42,501 nt of DNA from Pseudomonas sp. CHM02 (GCF_000612585.1 NZ_JFCA01000055.1:1-42501), one strand, 5' to 3'. Shown: positions 23,483 through 33,533, numbered from the stretch's first letter. Made by a program: numbers and translations. The notes: generated by a model not told the origin, from the letters alone.

Positions 23483-25036
23483 ATGCTCGCTCACGCCGCT
23501 GTCTCGCAGCCCACCGGTACCCAGCCGCTGCCGCTGGACGAACCGTACCTGCTGGAAATCGTCAACATCAGCAAAGGCTTTCCTGGCGTCGTGGCCCTGG
23601 CCGACGTGCAACTGCGGGTGCGCCCCGGCACGGTGCTGGCGCTGATGGGCGAGAACGGTGCGGGCAAATCGACGCTGATGAAAATCATCGCCGGCATCTA
23701 CCAGCCTGACGCCGGGGAAATTCGCCTGCGCGGCAAGCCGATCGTGTTTGAAACGCCCCTGGCGGCCCAGAAGGCCGGGATCGCGATGATCCACCAGGAA
23801 CTCAACCTGATGCCCCATATGAGCATCGCCGAGAACATCTGGATCGGTCGTGAGCAGCTCAACAGCCTGCACATGGTCAACCACCGCGAAATGCACCGCT
23901 GCACGGCAGAATTGCTGGCGCGCCTGCGCATCAACCTGGACCCCGAGGAGCACGTGGGCAACCTGAGCATCGCCGAGCGGCAGATGGTCGAGATTGCCAA
24001 GGCCGTGTCCTATGACTCCGACATCCTGATCATGGATGAACCGACGTCGGCCATTACCGAGAAGGAAGTGGCCCACCTGTTTTCGATCATTGCCGACCTC
24101 AAGTCCCAGGGCAAAGGCATCGTCTACATCACGCATAAAATGAACGAAGTGTTCGCCATCGCCGATGAAGTGGCGGTGTTCCGCGACGGTCACTATATCG
24201 GCCTGCAACGCGCCGACAGCATGAACAGCGACAGCCTGATCTCGATGATGGTCGGCCGAGAACTGAGCCAGTTGTTCCCGGTGCGCGAGACGCCCATCGG
24301 TGACCTGCTGCTGTCGGTCCGCGACCTGCGCCTGGACGGTGTGTTCAAGGATGTCTCTTTCGACCTGCATGCCGGCGAGATCCTCGGCATCGCCGGGCTG
24401 ATGGGCTCGGGCCGCACCAACGTGGCGGAAACCCTTTTCGGCATCACCCCAAGCGACGGCGGGCAGATTGAACTGGACGGTAAAGCGGTGCGCATCAGCG
24501 ACCCGCACATGGCCATCGAGAAAGGGTTTGCCCTGCTCACCGAGGACCGCAAGCTCAGTGGTCTGTTCCCGTGCCTGTCGGTCCTGGAAAACATGGAAAT
24601 GGCGGTGCTGCCGCATTACTCGGGCAACGGCTTTATCCAGCAGAAGGCCCTGCGTGTGCTGTGCGAAGACATGTGCAAGAAGCTGCGGGTGAAAACCCCG
24701 TCCCTTGAGCAATGCATCGACACCTTGTCCGGCGGCAACCAGCAGAAGGCCTTGCTCGCACGCTGGCTGATGACCAACCCGCGCCTGCTGATCCTCGATG
24801 AACCCACGCGGGGCATCGACGTGGGCGCCAAGGCCGAGATCTATCGCTTGATCTCGTTCCTGGCCAGCGAAGGCATGGCGGTGATCATGATTTCTTCCGA
24901 GTTGCCCGAAGTACTGGGCATGAGCGACCGGGTCATGGTGATGCACGAAGGCGAATTGATGGGCACCTTGGACCGCAGCGATGCGACCCAGGAAAAAGTC
25001 ATGCAGTTGGCCTCCGGGATGACCGCAGTCCACTGA
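23483..25036 (+). CDS. Sugar ABC importer, double ATPase subunit
   Basis: ATPase of 517 residues with two fused ABC domains, as in RbsA/MglA. First half: Walker A GENGAGKST (residues 56-64), signature LSIAERQMVEIAKA, Walker B ILIMDEPTS. Second half: degenerate Walker A GLMGSGRTNVAE, signature LSGGNQQKALLARW, Walker B LLILDEPTRGIDVG. The degenerate second site is normal for this family. I chose the ATG at 23483 because GGAG lies 9 nt upstream; GTG 23453 and ATG 23468 are possible alternatives. It is 65 bp after the binding protein gene and 26 bp before the permease gene. Confidence 0.92.
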   Translation: MLAHAAVSQPTGTQPLPLDEPYLLEIVNISKGFPGVVALADVQLRVRPGTVLALMGENGAGKSTLMKIIAGIYQPDAGEIRLRGKPIVFETPLAAQKAGIAMIHQELNLMPHMSIAENIWIGREQLNSLHMVNHREMHRCTAELLARLRINLDPEEHVGNLSIAERQMVEIAKAVSYDSDILIMDEPTSAITEKEVAHLFSIIADLKSQGKGIVYITHKMNEVFAIADEVAVFRDGHYIGLQRADSMNSDSLISMMVGRELSQLFPVRETPIGDLLLSVRDLRLDGVFKDVSFDLHAGEILGIAGLMGSGRTNVAETLFGITPSDGGQIELDGKAVRISDPHMAIEKGFALLTEDRKLSGLFPCLSVLENMEMAVLPHYSGNGFIQQKALRVLCEDMCKKLRVKTPSLEQCIDTLSGGNQQKALLARWLMTNPRLLILDEPTRGIDVGAKAEIYRLISFLASEGMAVIMISSELPEVLGMSDRVMVMHEGELMGTLDRSDATQEKVMQLASGMTAVH

Positions 25037-25062
25037 CGTACAGAATAAAAAGGTGATGGGCT

Positions 25063-26085
25063 ATGAACGCAATAACGGATAACAAACCTGCGACGGTGCC
25101 AACCAAGAGTCGTCGACGCATGCCCACCGAGCTGAGCATCTTCCTGGTGCTGATCGGTATCGGCCTGGTGTTTGAATTGTTTGGCTGGATCGTGCGTGAC
25201 CAGAGCTTCCTGATGAACTCCCAGCGCCTGGTGCTGATGATCTTGCAGGTGTCGATCATTGGTTTGCTGGCCATCGGTGTGACCCAGGTGATCATTACCA
25301 CCGGTATCGACCTTTCTTCCGGCTCGGTGCTGGCGCTTTCGGCGATGATCGCCGCCAGTTTGGCGCAAACCTCCGACTTTTCCCGGGCAGTGTTCCCGAG
25401 CCTGACCGACTTGCCGGTGTGGATTCCGGTGGCGATGGGGCTTGGCGTGGGGCTGTTGGCGGGCGCGATCAATGGCAGCATCATCGCCGTCACTGGCATC
25501 CCGCCGTTCATTGCGACGCTGGGCATGATGGTCTCGGCCCGCGGCCTGGCGCGTTACTACACCGAAGGCCAGCCGGTGAGCATGCTCTCGGACTCCTACA
25601 CGGCTATCGGCCACGGCGCGATGCCGGTGATCATCTTCCTGGTGGTGGCGGTGATCTTCCACATCGCCCTGCGCTACACCAAGTACGGCAAGTACACCTA
25701 CGCCATCGGCGGCAACATGCAGGCGGCGCGCACCTCGGGCATCAACGTCAAGCGCCACCTGATCATCGTCTACAGCATCGCCGGCTTGCTCGCGGGCCTG
25801 GCGGGCGTGGTCGCCTCGGCACGCGCGGCCACCGGCCAGGCCGGCATGGGCATGTCCTATGAGCTGGATGCGATTGCCGCCGCGGTGATCGGCGGTACCA
25901 GCCTGGCAGGCGGGGTAGGGCGCATTACCGGCACGGTGATCGGCGCGCTGATCCTCGGGGTGATGGCCAGCGGGTTTACCTTTGTCGGGGTGGATGCGTA
26001 CATCCAGGACATCATCAAGGGCTTGATCATCGTGGTGGCGGTCGTCATCGACCAGTATCGCAACAAGCGCAAACTCAAACGCTGA
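25063..26085 (+). CDS. Sugar ABC importer, permease subunit
   Basis: Inner-membrane permease of 340 residues, RbsC-like, with about ten hydrophobic segments from residue 25 to 330. The family marker GGNMQAARTSGINV, the loop that contacts the ATPase, lies at about 220-234; the signature TGIDLSSGSVLALSAM is near residue 80-100, and AAAVIGGTSLAGGVGRITGT near 270-290. It closes the importer unit, and a hairpin without a T-run follows. Together the three genes would supply inositol to IolG. AAGGTG lies before the ATG. Confidence 0.93.
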   Translation: MNAITDNKPATVPTKSRRRMPTELSIFLVLIGIGLVFELFGWIVRDQSFLMNSQRLVLMILQVSIIGLLAIGVTQVIITTGIDLSSGSVLALSAMIAASLAQTSDFSRAVFPSLTDLPVWIPVAMGLGVGLLAGAINGSIIAVTGIPPFIATLGMMVSARGLARYYTEGQPVSMLSDSYTAIGHGAMPVIIFLVVAVIFHIALRYTKYGKYTYAIGGNMQAARTSGINVKRHLIIVYSIAGLLAGLAGVVASARAATGQAGMGMSYELDAIAAAVIGGTSLAGGVGRITGTVIGALILGVMASGFTFVGVDAYIQDIIKGLIIVVAVVIDQYRNKRKLKR

Positions 26086-26104
26086 AGCGCGATAACGACT
26101 CGAT

Positions 26105-26127
26105 GAGGGGGACGTCATGTCCCCCTC
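26105..26127. terminator. Hairpin between convergent importer and DUF6543 genes
   Basis: Perfect 9-bp stem GAGGGGGAC/GTCCCCCTC around a 5-nt loop, placed in the 48-bp gap between two convergent genes. No T-run follows on either strand, so it is not a canonical terminator, but the position suggests bidirectional termination or transcript protection. Confidence 0.5.
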
Positions 26128-26133
26128 TGGCAT

Positions 26134-29100
26134 TCAGGGCGCCAGTGGCAGGAAGTGGCGCTCGGCCAACTCCCGGCTGATTGCCCCGCGATGCACATCC
26201 ACAACGCTTTGCGGGCTCTGGGTTTTAGCCAGCAGCGAGTAGTAGCTGTCTGTGCGTTGTGCCCTGGTTTTCAGGTGTGCCACGCTGAAATGGTGCTTCG
26301 GCGTATTGGCGGCGGGGTAGTGAAAGTGGGCATACCACAGTGGAAACCCCCGCGTGTCGTTGATTGCATATTCCTGGATGAAATCACGCCGTTCGCCACG
26401 CATCGGCACCCGTGAGCCGAGTCTGGCCAGTTGCACGCGTTGCTGTTCCAGCAAATACACAAGATGGCTGTCGGTCGGTGGCAGCTCAAGTGTTCGTTGA
26501 ATGCGCAGTTCCCGTCCCTTGGTCCTCAATGTTGTGGCTGCCGCTTGCATATCGTGCAGCAGCGTCTGGTCTGCCGGCACTCTTGAGCCCTCGGGCAGGG
26601 CCTGGAGGGCGCGAGCCAGTTCGTCGGCCAGTTCCGTAAAGCGATCGGCCGCCTTGTGCAGGCTTTCCTGGATTTCGATGGGGAACCTGGACATCTGCGC
26701 GTAGCCTTCCTCGCGCGTGATGATCGAGGCAAGTTCCCGTACAGACTTGCGCGCATCGCCCTTGACCAGGTTCAGTGCGCGTGTCCCAGGTGGCAACGCG
26801 GGCGCAGCGGGGCGTACTTCGCGGATTTCGTCCCATTGGTTGTCGCGCAGCGAGTAACTGCCGAGCAACTGATCATCCTGCTCGGCACGTACCTCTACCA
26901 CGTCGATGGGCAAGGTGGTGCCGGCTGGCTTCAGGTCACCGATCAACACGCCATGCTTGCGGGTCTTGATGACTTTTTTCTGGGGTTTGCCCTCGGCCTG
27001 CAGAGGCCGCTTGGGAGGACGCCTGGCCGGTGCGGTTTCAGGTTTGACCTCAATGGCCAACTGTTGCACGACATCGCGGTAAAGCTCCTCCACCAGTTGT
27101 TGGACCCGCGCAAAGTACACCATGTCCAGGTTGTCGGCGTGCACCATTGCCATGCCTTGCAGGGCATCCACCGCCTGGCCGTAATGCTGGAAGAGACTGT
27201 CCAGCACATTCAGGCGGTCCTCGGGGGCGAGCGCAAGGGTGTGCAGTTCGCCGTGGGTACGTATCTGAGAGGAGAGCGGGTCAAGCAGGGAGGCCAATTC
27301 CCCGGTGCTGCTGTGACCCCAGGTCTTGATGCTCAGGTATTTGAGGTTATTGAGTTGCGAGTATTTGACCGCGATTGAACCCAGTTCGGCCGGGCGGTTC
27401 TGGGTCAGGCGGTTATAACGTTCAAGGCCGGCCTGGCCAAGATCGAACAGCTCCTGCAGGGCCTGGTCCTTGAGCTCCAGGGCGTTGATCTGTCGCTGGT
27501 TGACCTCGCTCAAGTCTTTGAGAAACTGCATGTATCCAGACAAGTCGGCCCGAATGACGGGCATTCGCTCGTAGGCGTTGGCGATGAACTTTCGGTTCAG
27601 GGCATGCAGCGCCTGGCGATCCATATCGGCGATGACCACCGACTTGCGTGCGTTGTTGACTGTGTTTTCCAGTAGCGCGGCCTGTATCTCGACCGACAAT
27701 GGAATGCGCAGTTGGCTACGCTCCTGGCGACTGTCGAGGATTTTCCGATAGGTTGCGCTCTGACTGTTCAGGGCGCTGTCGAATGCCCGGCGGGTGCTGG
27801 CCTTGGCTGCGTCGGAGTACTTCGGATGAGTGGCGGCAAGGTGCATCAGCATTTCTGCATCGTCGGCCTTTTTCTGGTGGGCTTGTTGTGCTTTTAAAAA
27901 TTGGTCGTACTCATCGGCAAGCTGCTTTTTGCGATCGGCGTCATGTTTTTCTTTGGCGGCAATGCGCTTGTTCGGCATGCCGCCACGCAGGCGCAGACGC
28001 AAATCCAGCGACCAGTTGCCCAAGCCATCGGTTTTCAGCAATGGCCCCAGCCGGGTGCGGTTCAGAGGGTCGACAATCACCACGCTCGCGTCGGGGGTCA
28101 CGTTCACGGAGTACCAGTGGTCGTCCACCAGGGCGTACCAGTCTCGCAAGTGCGAATACAGACCTTTGCATGGCCCATCCATCTCGGGCCTGGGCATCGG
28201 GTCTGGCTTGTGCGTCCTGAACGTCGCCAGTTGGGTGCGCTGCTCGGCGGTCAGCTGCTGGCGAGCGCTGGAGAAGCGGAAGTCGACCTGACTGTATTGA
28301 GCGTCGGTCTGCAACAATACCGGCCCTGAATGCATCGCCGGTTCGGGTGGCTGTGGCCATTGTTCAGGTACGCGTGCGGGCATCGACGAGCGCACGGTGT
28401 GTTGTCGCACCTCATCGGCGAGCGGCACCGTGGGCGTGGTCTTCATGGCCGGCAGTTGGTGTATCAGCATGCCGACGTTCAGCAGCAGGTCGACCAAGGC
28501 CAATTCCCGGGTGACCGGATCATCGCTGTTGAGGGCCGGGATGTCGTGGCTTGCGCTAGCCATCAGGCTAAATAGCCAGCCCGTGAGCATCAGCGGCCCT
28601 TTGGCCAGGGGCAGCAGCAACGTATTGAACAGCAGGCCGGCGCCTTCCAGCAGTTGGCCCCAGCGACTTTCATGATTGGAAACCGAGGCGCGATCCGCCT
28701 GGTTGACCAGCGCGCGGGCGTTGCTGCCATACAGAAACTGCATCAATTGGCCGTTGGACACGCATTGGCGTAACTCTTCATTACTGCCATCCGTCGCCAG
28801 GGTGGCGGGCTTGGGCACTTCAGGCACGCTGAACTCGTCGCCCATGCCAAATCGCGGGTAATGCGGTTGCATGAATCCACCGTTGTCATAGATCGGCCTT
28901 GCGCCGTCAGACAACCAGGTCAATACGCTGTCGTGTAGCTCGCCGGGTGTGGCAATCGCCTGCAGCAAGTCCTCGCGGCTGGCGAACGCGTGAAGGGCCT
29001 CGGCATACAACGGTCGGTACAGGATGTGTGGCCCGGTCAGCACACCCTCTGATTCGATGATGTACATATTGGTAACGGCATCCGGTGCCGCTTGGGGTTT

Positions 29101-30813
29101 ACGCAGCAGGGACAAATGGCGAATCACGATGGTTTGCCCTTCTACTACACGGTCCTCGGCCCGTTCACCCATCAGAGCGGTCACGTAGCGGGCGCCGAGG
29201 GCGGTCATTCCGTTCTGGTTTTTCAGGCTCAGCTCCAGGGCTTGCAAGGGCAGTTGCACGGCGGTTTGCTGGGCAAAGCGCACGATGCGTTGGCGTGCCT
29301 GGTCGCTGTCACCGAGCAATTGGGTGTCGAGCAGTTCGGGGTAGTGCTTGCCGATATCGACCTGTTCGATCAAGCCGTTGCGACCCTTGATGTAGTCCGG
29401 CGTCAACCAGGTTGGCAGGGGTAACGAGCGGCGATGTTGCACGCTGAGTTGCCCGCGCGGCTGCCCCAGCAAGTTGTTGATTGCAAGGTCTGTGAGGCTC
29501 ATATGAACGGGCTCCACAAAGCCGGCGCCGCCGGGGTATCCAACGGCCACGCTGAAGGTCAGTTGCAGGTCGTCGGGGTGAAAGTGCGCGGCTTTCGACT
29601 GGTCGGGGGGGATCTTGTCGAAGGTGATCTCGTCACGCTTGAGCTGTTGCAGCAGGGCCTGGATGGCGAAGGTACGTATGTCGGGGATATCGCTGAGGAA
29701 GGTTTTGCCATGGCTGCTTTTTTTCGCGCTGGCAAGCGCCAGGCTGTAGCTGGCGTAGCGCATCTGGTCTCTCGCCGGGGCTCGCTGCAGCCACGCAGGT
29801 ATTTGGCGGCGCAGGTTGGCGAGCACCTGTGGCGCCGGAGCTTCAGGGGCGATGGGCAACGGTTCGCCGATCGCCAGGCACAGGGCGCGTAGCGAATCGA
29901 GTGTCTGGCGGGCGGGCAGGATGATCGCGCCCAGGTCTTGTACTTGCTGATTGAGCAACAGCGCGGCCTGGGCGTCGAACAGGTTGCCGTCCGGCTGCCA
30001 TCGCCGCAGGGTCACCTGCTCCACCACGTAGGGCTGCGCAATGCGCCGGCCCCAGGCCTGGAGGCAGGCGTCGACTGAAGAAAAACGTTCACAGTTGCCG
30101 CCAGGCTGGCACAGCAGGACACGATTTTTTTGCGCCAACAGCAGCACTGGGCTCAAGAGGTTCAGTGTCTGTTGGTGCGTCTTGAGCGTCGCCTGCGGGC
30201 AATACCCATGCACGGCGTCGGCAGCGTATCGACGGATGCGCTCATCCCGGTCGGGACACTGGATGAGCTGTTCGAGCATGTCGCGCTCGGGCGCCTCCAA
30301 GTCGGGTTGGCTGATGCCCGTGACGCGGAGGTTGTCCGCCAACCAGTTGCTGAACCAGCGCCAGCGTGTGACGCCGCCGTCGCCCGTTTCGCCCCAGTAA
30401 GTGGCCAGGGCATTTTGCAATGCCGTCGGCAAGGTCAATGCCAGCGTGTGGATGACCTCCTCGATGACGCTCATATCGAGGGCAGGTGCAGTGTTGCCCG
30501 GCGGGCGGAGGCGGGTGGGCGGTTGGTCCGTGAGGAAGCAGGGCAGGGAGTGTTGGTCGCTCAGGTCGATCTCTGTACCTGTGGCGAGGAAGTCGAGCAC
30601 ACGCGGCATGAAGGGGGACAGTGTCCAGCCTGGCGTGGGGGCGGGTGTGGCCAGTTGGGTACGGGACAGGTCGATTTCCAGTGTGGGGTAACGTTTCTTG
30701 ATCAGGTCGGTGAGCAATTGGCGGGCCACGGTATCCAGGCGCGGGCGTGAGGCGAACTGAGCATGTAGCGCTTGCGTGGGCAACGCGTGGGGGTTGAACG
30801 GATTGAGGGGCAT
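26134..30813 (-). CDS. Giant DUF6543 (dermonecrotic-toxin-like) protein
   Basis: Protein of 1559 residues. The N-terminus (FASRPRLDTVARQLLTDLIK, then YPTLEIDLSRTQLATP) is what I know from Pseudomonas DUF6543, dermonecrotic-toxin-domain proteins, and the C-terminus (REYAIND.. region, then AISRELAERHFLPLAP) fits too. A hydrophobic stretch near residue 710-745 (LLFNTLLLPLAKGPLMLTGW) could enter membranes. The middle 990-1300 is helical and charged, with a Lys/Arg-rich patch at about 1330-1350. No leucine-rich repeats or obvious nuclease motif are seen. AAGGA lies 7 nt before the ATG. No immunity or chaperone gene is adjacent. Its target and role are unknown; a toxin or effector role is inferred from the family name only. 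Confidence 0.85.
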   Translation of the reverse strand: MPLNPFNPHALPTQALHAQFASRPRLDTVARQLLTDLIKKRYPTLEIDLSRTQLATPAPTPGWTLSPFMPRVLDFLATGTEIDLSDQHSLPCFLTDQPPTRLRPPGNTAPALDMSVIEEVIHTLALTLPTALQNALATYWGETGDGGVTRWRWFSNWLADNLRVTGISQPDLEAPERDMLEQLIQCPDRDERIRRYAADAVHGYCPQATLKTHQQTLNLLSPVLLLAQKNRVLLCQPGGNCERFSSVDACLQAWGRRIAQPYVVEQVTLRRWQPDGNLFDAQAALLLNQQVQDLGAIILPARQTLDSLRALCLAIGEPLPIAPEAPAPQVLANLRRQIPAWLQRAPARDQMRYASYSLALASAKKSSHGKTFLSDIPDIRTFAIQALLQQLKRDEITFDKIPPDQSKAAHFHPDDLQLTFSVAVGYPGGAGFVEPVHMSLTDLAINNLLGQPRGQLSVQHRRSLPLPTWLTPDYIKGRNGLIEQVDIGKHYPELLDTQLLGDSDQARQRIVRFAQQTAVQLPLQALELSLKNQNGMTALGARYVTALMGERAEDRVVEGQTIVIRHLSLLRKPQAAPDAVTNMYIIESEGVLTGPHILYRPLYAEALHAFASREDLLQAIATPGELHDSVLTWLSDGARPIYDNGGFMQPHYPRFGMGDEFSVPEVPKPATLATDGSNEELRQCVSNGQLMQFLYGSNARALVNQADRASVSNHESRWGQLLEGAGLLFNTLLLPLAKGPLMLTGWLFSLMASASHDIPALNSDDPVTRELALVDLLLNVGMLIHQLPAMKTTPTVPLADEVRQHTVRSSMPARVPEQWPQPPEPAMHSGPVLLQTDAQYSQVDFRFSSARQQLTAEQRTQLATFRTHKPDPMPRPEMDGPCKGLYSHLRDWYALVDDHWYSVNVTPDASVVIVDPLNRTRLGPLLKTDGLGNWSLDLRLRLRGGMPNKRIAAKEKHDADRKKQLADEYDQFLKAQQAHQKKADDAEMLMHLAATHPKYSDAAKASTRRAFDSALNSQSATYRKILDSRQERSQLRIPLSVEIQAALLENTVNNARKSVVIADMDRQALHALNRKFIANAYERMPVIRADLSGYMQFLKDLSEVNQRQINALELKDQALQELFDLGQAGLERYNRLTQNRPAELGSIAVKYSQLNNLKYLSIKTWGHSSTGELASLLDPLSSQIRTHGELHTLALAPEDRLNVLDSLFQHYGQAVDALQGMAMVHADNLDMVYFARVQQLVEELYRDVVQQLAIEVKPETAPARRPPKRPLQAEGKPQKKVIKTRKHGVLIGDLKPAGTTLPIDVVEVRAEQDDQLLGSYSLRDNQWDEIREVRPAAPALPPGTRALNLVKGDARKSVRELASIITREEGYAQMSRFPIEIQESLHKAADRFTELADELARALQALPEGSRVPADQTLLHDMQAAATTLRTKGRELRIQRTLELPPTDSHLVYLLEQQRVQLARLGSRVPMRGERRDFIQEYAINDTRGFPLWYAHFHYPAANTPKHHFSVAHLKTRAQRTDSYYSLLAKTQSPQSVVDVHRGAISRELAERHFLPLAP

Positions 30814-31235
30814 GAGGCGTCCTTTTCATAAGCCGAATATCAGAGCCTCTATCTATATCGGTACCGGTCTTGCCCAAGGGGGTATCCCGTTGCTGCCCGC
30901 CCGCCGCGCAAACTGTTCAGCTCAGCGCGCGTGCGCGAGCCGCGCGGGCATATTTAACCGTTTGTCTCCTATATAGCTCCACAACACTGAATTTCTTGCT
31001 ATAAACGCACTCCGATGACCATTCGCCGAGCCCGTCCTGGTGCTTTTGGGGGTTATCTGGGAAAAATGCCTGTCATTTCAGTTGCTGAGCCCTCAAGTCG
31101 GCCTTAGACTGCCGCCCCTCGTAAATTGAGTGCCGGGTGGCGCTTGAAATGGACGGCGCCTTTCCGAGACCTGCACAGGCCTTCCGGAACGCTCCCTTAT
31201 TCGCCTTAATGCACGTATTTTTTATAGAGAAATCA
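30814..31235. other. Gene-free region between divergent DUF6543 and DksA-like genes
   Basis: This 422-bp stretch must hold the promoters of both divergent genes. Visible: a GC-rich self-complementary stretch around 30921-30947 (GCGCGCGTGCGCG), an AT-rich part at 30950-31010 with TATATAG and TATAAA, and no good -35/-10 pair. Open frames in it are short and lack ribosome binding sites. I see no gene. Confidence 0.5.
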
Positions 31236-31640
31236 ATGACAAAGGAAAAGTTGCTGGCCATGCCGGCGGATGACTACATGAATGCCGAACAGCACGCTTT
31301 TTTCGAGCAGTTGCTGCAAGACATGAAAGTGGAACACCACGAGCGCATTGAACAGAACCGCATCGCCATTGAAAGCCTGGACACCCCGGCCGACCCGGCT
31401 GACGCCGCTTCGGTGGAAGAAGAGCGCACCTGGCTGGTGAATGCCATCGACCGCGACCAGCGCATGCTGCCGCAGCTTGAGCGCGCCCTGGAGCGCATCA
31501 AGGAAGATTCCTTTGGCTGGTGCGATGACAGCGGCGAGCCTATCGGCCTCAAGCGCCTGCTGATCAGCCCCACCACCAAGTACTGCATCGAAGCGCAAGA
31601 GCGCCACGAGCAGATCGACAAGCACCAGCGCCAAGCCTGA
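31236..31640 (+). CDS. TraR/DksA-family protein with degenerate zinc finger
   Basis: Cytoplasmic protein of 134 residues of the DksA family, which enters the secondary channel of RNA polymerase and works with ppGpp. The coiled-coil tip motif DxxDxA is present (DPADAA). The zinc finger is degenerate: the first pair is Cys-Asp-Asp-Ser (GWCDDSGE) and the second Cys-Ile-Glu-Ala (YCIEAQ), so two of four zinc ligands are gone. The same Cys-x2-Thr/Cys-x2-Ala type of loss marks the zinc-independent DksA2 of P. aeruginosa, also 134 residues, but another 134-residue paralogue exists there, so I give no symbol. The start at 31236 was chosen for protein homology; the ribosome binding site is weak (AGAG). 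Confidence 0.88.
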   Translation: MTKEKLLAMPADDYMNAEQHAFFEQLLQDMKVEHHERIEQNRIAIESLDTPADPADAASVEEERTWLVNAIDRDQRMLPQLERALERIKEDSFGWCDDSGEPIGLKRLLISPTTKYCIEAQERHEQIDKHQRQA

Positions 31641-31801
31641 TGCGATGAAGCTGGGGGACTGCCATGCGGTTCCCCAGGGAAAGCCCCGTTACACCCCGTC
31701 TATTGATCTGCTGCAAGCTACCCCACTAAAGGCCCATGGATAATGGCCCGATAGTGGCGTTTAATGCAGTGACAATAACGACAAGCAGTGGGGTAACGAA
31801 G

Positions 31802-33418
31802 ATGGCTGGAGACGGATCTCTGAGGGGCACAGCAGTGCCACCGCAATCGGTGGTGCGCGGGTTGCCCGGCTGGTTGACGCAGCTTCTGCAGAGCGCCGCC
31901 CTGGTGTTGGTCTTGCTGGGCCTGGCGTTTGCCAGCCTGCCACTCTACCTCTGCCTGCCACTGGCCTTGCTGGTGATCTGGCTGCCGTTGCTGAAAAGTC
32001 GCACACCTGTCCTTGCATCTTCCGACGCCGTCGATGCCATCGGCGAGTTGACTCGCGACCTGTCGTATACCACCAGCCATAACGCCTTGTCCGCAGCCGG
32101 CGTGGCCTATTCGGTCAAGCAACTGGCCGCTCGGCTGCAGTCGCAGCTGAGCGCCGCCAAGCAGATTGTCAGCAGTGCCGAAGTGATGATCGGCACCGAA
32201 AAGATCACCTCCCAACTCAGTCGTGAGGCGCTGCAAGCCGCCAGCCAGGCCCATCGGCGCAGCATCGAAGGCCGCGAAGTGCTGGCCCAATCCATCACCC
32301 GCATGCACCAGCTCAGCCAGCGCGCCAATGCCAGCCGTGAACTGATCGAAGCCTTGAGCCAGCGCAGTGAGGAAATCCAGCGAGTGACCCTGGTGATCCA
32401 GTCCATCGCCAGCCAGACCAACCTGTTGGCGCTCAACGCGGCCATTGAAGCGGCGCGGGCCGGTGAACATGGGCGCGGATTTGCCGTGGTCGCGGATGAA
32501 GTGCGTGGGTTGGCGGGCCGTACCGCCACGGCCACCGATGAAGTCGGGGTCATGGTGGCGGACATTCAGCAACGTACCGCCCAGGTCGTGGAGCAGATTC
32601 GCCAGCTCTCGGCCGACCTGCACACCGGCGTCGAGCAGGTGGAGCATGCTGGCGAGCAACTGCACAGTATCGCCACCCTGGCCGCGGACGTGGAAGGCCA
32701 GGTCAATGAAATCGCCCAGGGCACCGATACCAATCGCACCCAGCTCGACAGCCTGTTCCATGCCGTGGAGCAGATGCGCAGTGACTTGTCCGTCAGCGAC
32801 CAGCAAACCCGCCAGCTCGCCGACGCCGCCGTGCAGATGGAAGGCTAGGCCGAAACCATCAGCGAGCGCCTGGCAGAAGTCGGTCTGGATGACTATCACC
32901 AGCGCATCTATGACCTGGCCCGTGAGGGCGCGAGTCGCATTGCCGCGCAATTCGAAGCCGATGTGCAGCAGAACCGCATCAGCCAGGATGACCTGTTCGA
33001 TCGCAGCTACACGCCGATTGCCAACACCAGCCCGAGCAAATACCACACCCGGTTTGACGGCTACACCGACCAGGTGTTGCCGGCCATCCAGGAGGCCCTG
33101 TTGCCACGGCATGAAGGGTTGGTGTTCGCCATCGCCTGCACGCCCCAGGGCTACGTGCCGACGCATAACAAGGCGTTTTCCCAGGCATTGACCGGCGATG
33201 CGCAGGTGGATGCCGTGCAGAACCGCACCAAACGCAAGTTCGAAGACCGTACCGGGATCCGCTGTGGCAGCCACCAACAGACGGTTCTGCTGCAAACCTA
33301 TACCCGCGACACCGGGGAACTGATGCACGACCTGTCGGTGCCGATCATGGTCAAGGGCCGGCACTGGGGCGGGCTGCGCCTGGGCTATAAACCCGAGGCG
33401 GCTAAAGGTGAGCGTTAG
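31802..33418 (+). pseudogene. Methyl-accepting chemotaxis protein split by in-frame TAG
   Basis: Chemoreceptor of about 538 codons interrupted by one amber codon at 32846-32848. The first part (to 32845) has a membrane segment pair near residues 25-60, a methylation/coiled-coil region and the signalling hairpin TNLLALNAAIEAARAGE with GRGFAVVADEVRGLA. After TAG the same frame continues for 189 codons (AETISERLAEVGLDDYHQ and on) into a folded C-terminal domain ending HDLSVPIMVKGRHWGG and LGYKPEA. Both sides read as one protein, so a CAG-to-TAG change is the simplest reading. The first half alone keeps the hairpin but loses the C-terminal domain. An internal ATG at 32963 could restart. An earlier ATG at 31736 is an alternative start. 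Confidence 0.85.
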
Positions 33419-33533
33419 GGATTATTGCCGTTTATGCAATGGAGCTATTCCGGGGATAGCTTTTTCCAACTGGAGGAAAACCGTAGCATGGCCAACATTG
33501 TTAGCCAGCTAACTAATGCTGCGGAGAAGCTCC

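Noticed and set aside
22646..25033. 795-codon open frame on the minus strand over the importer genes
   Set aside because: It runs antisense to two clearly conserved genes, has no ribosome binding site and a composition rich in His, Gln, Arg and Val typical of shadow frames in GC-rich DNA.
31015..31107. 30-codon frame starting MTIRRARPG upstream of the DksA-like gene
   Set aside because: No ribosome binding site and no recognisable features; too short to support.
31718..33364. 548-codon minus-strand frame opposite the chemoreceptor
   Set aside because: I considered whether this was the real gene because the plus-strand frame has a stop. The plus strand has the full chemoreceptor hairpin motif on one side and a coherent domain on the other; the minus frame has shadow-type composition.
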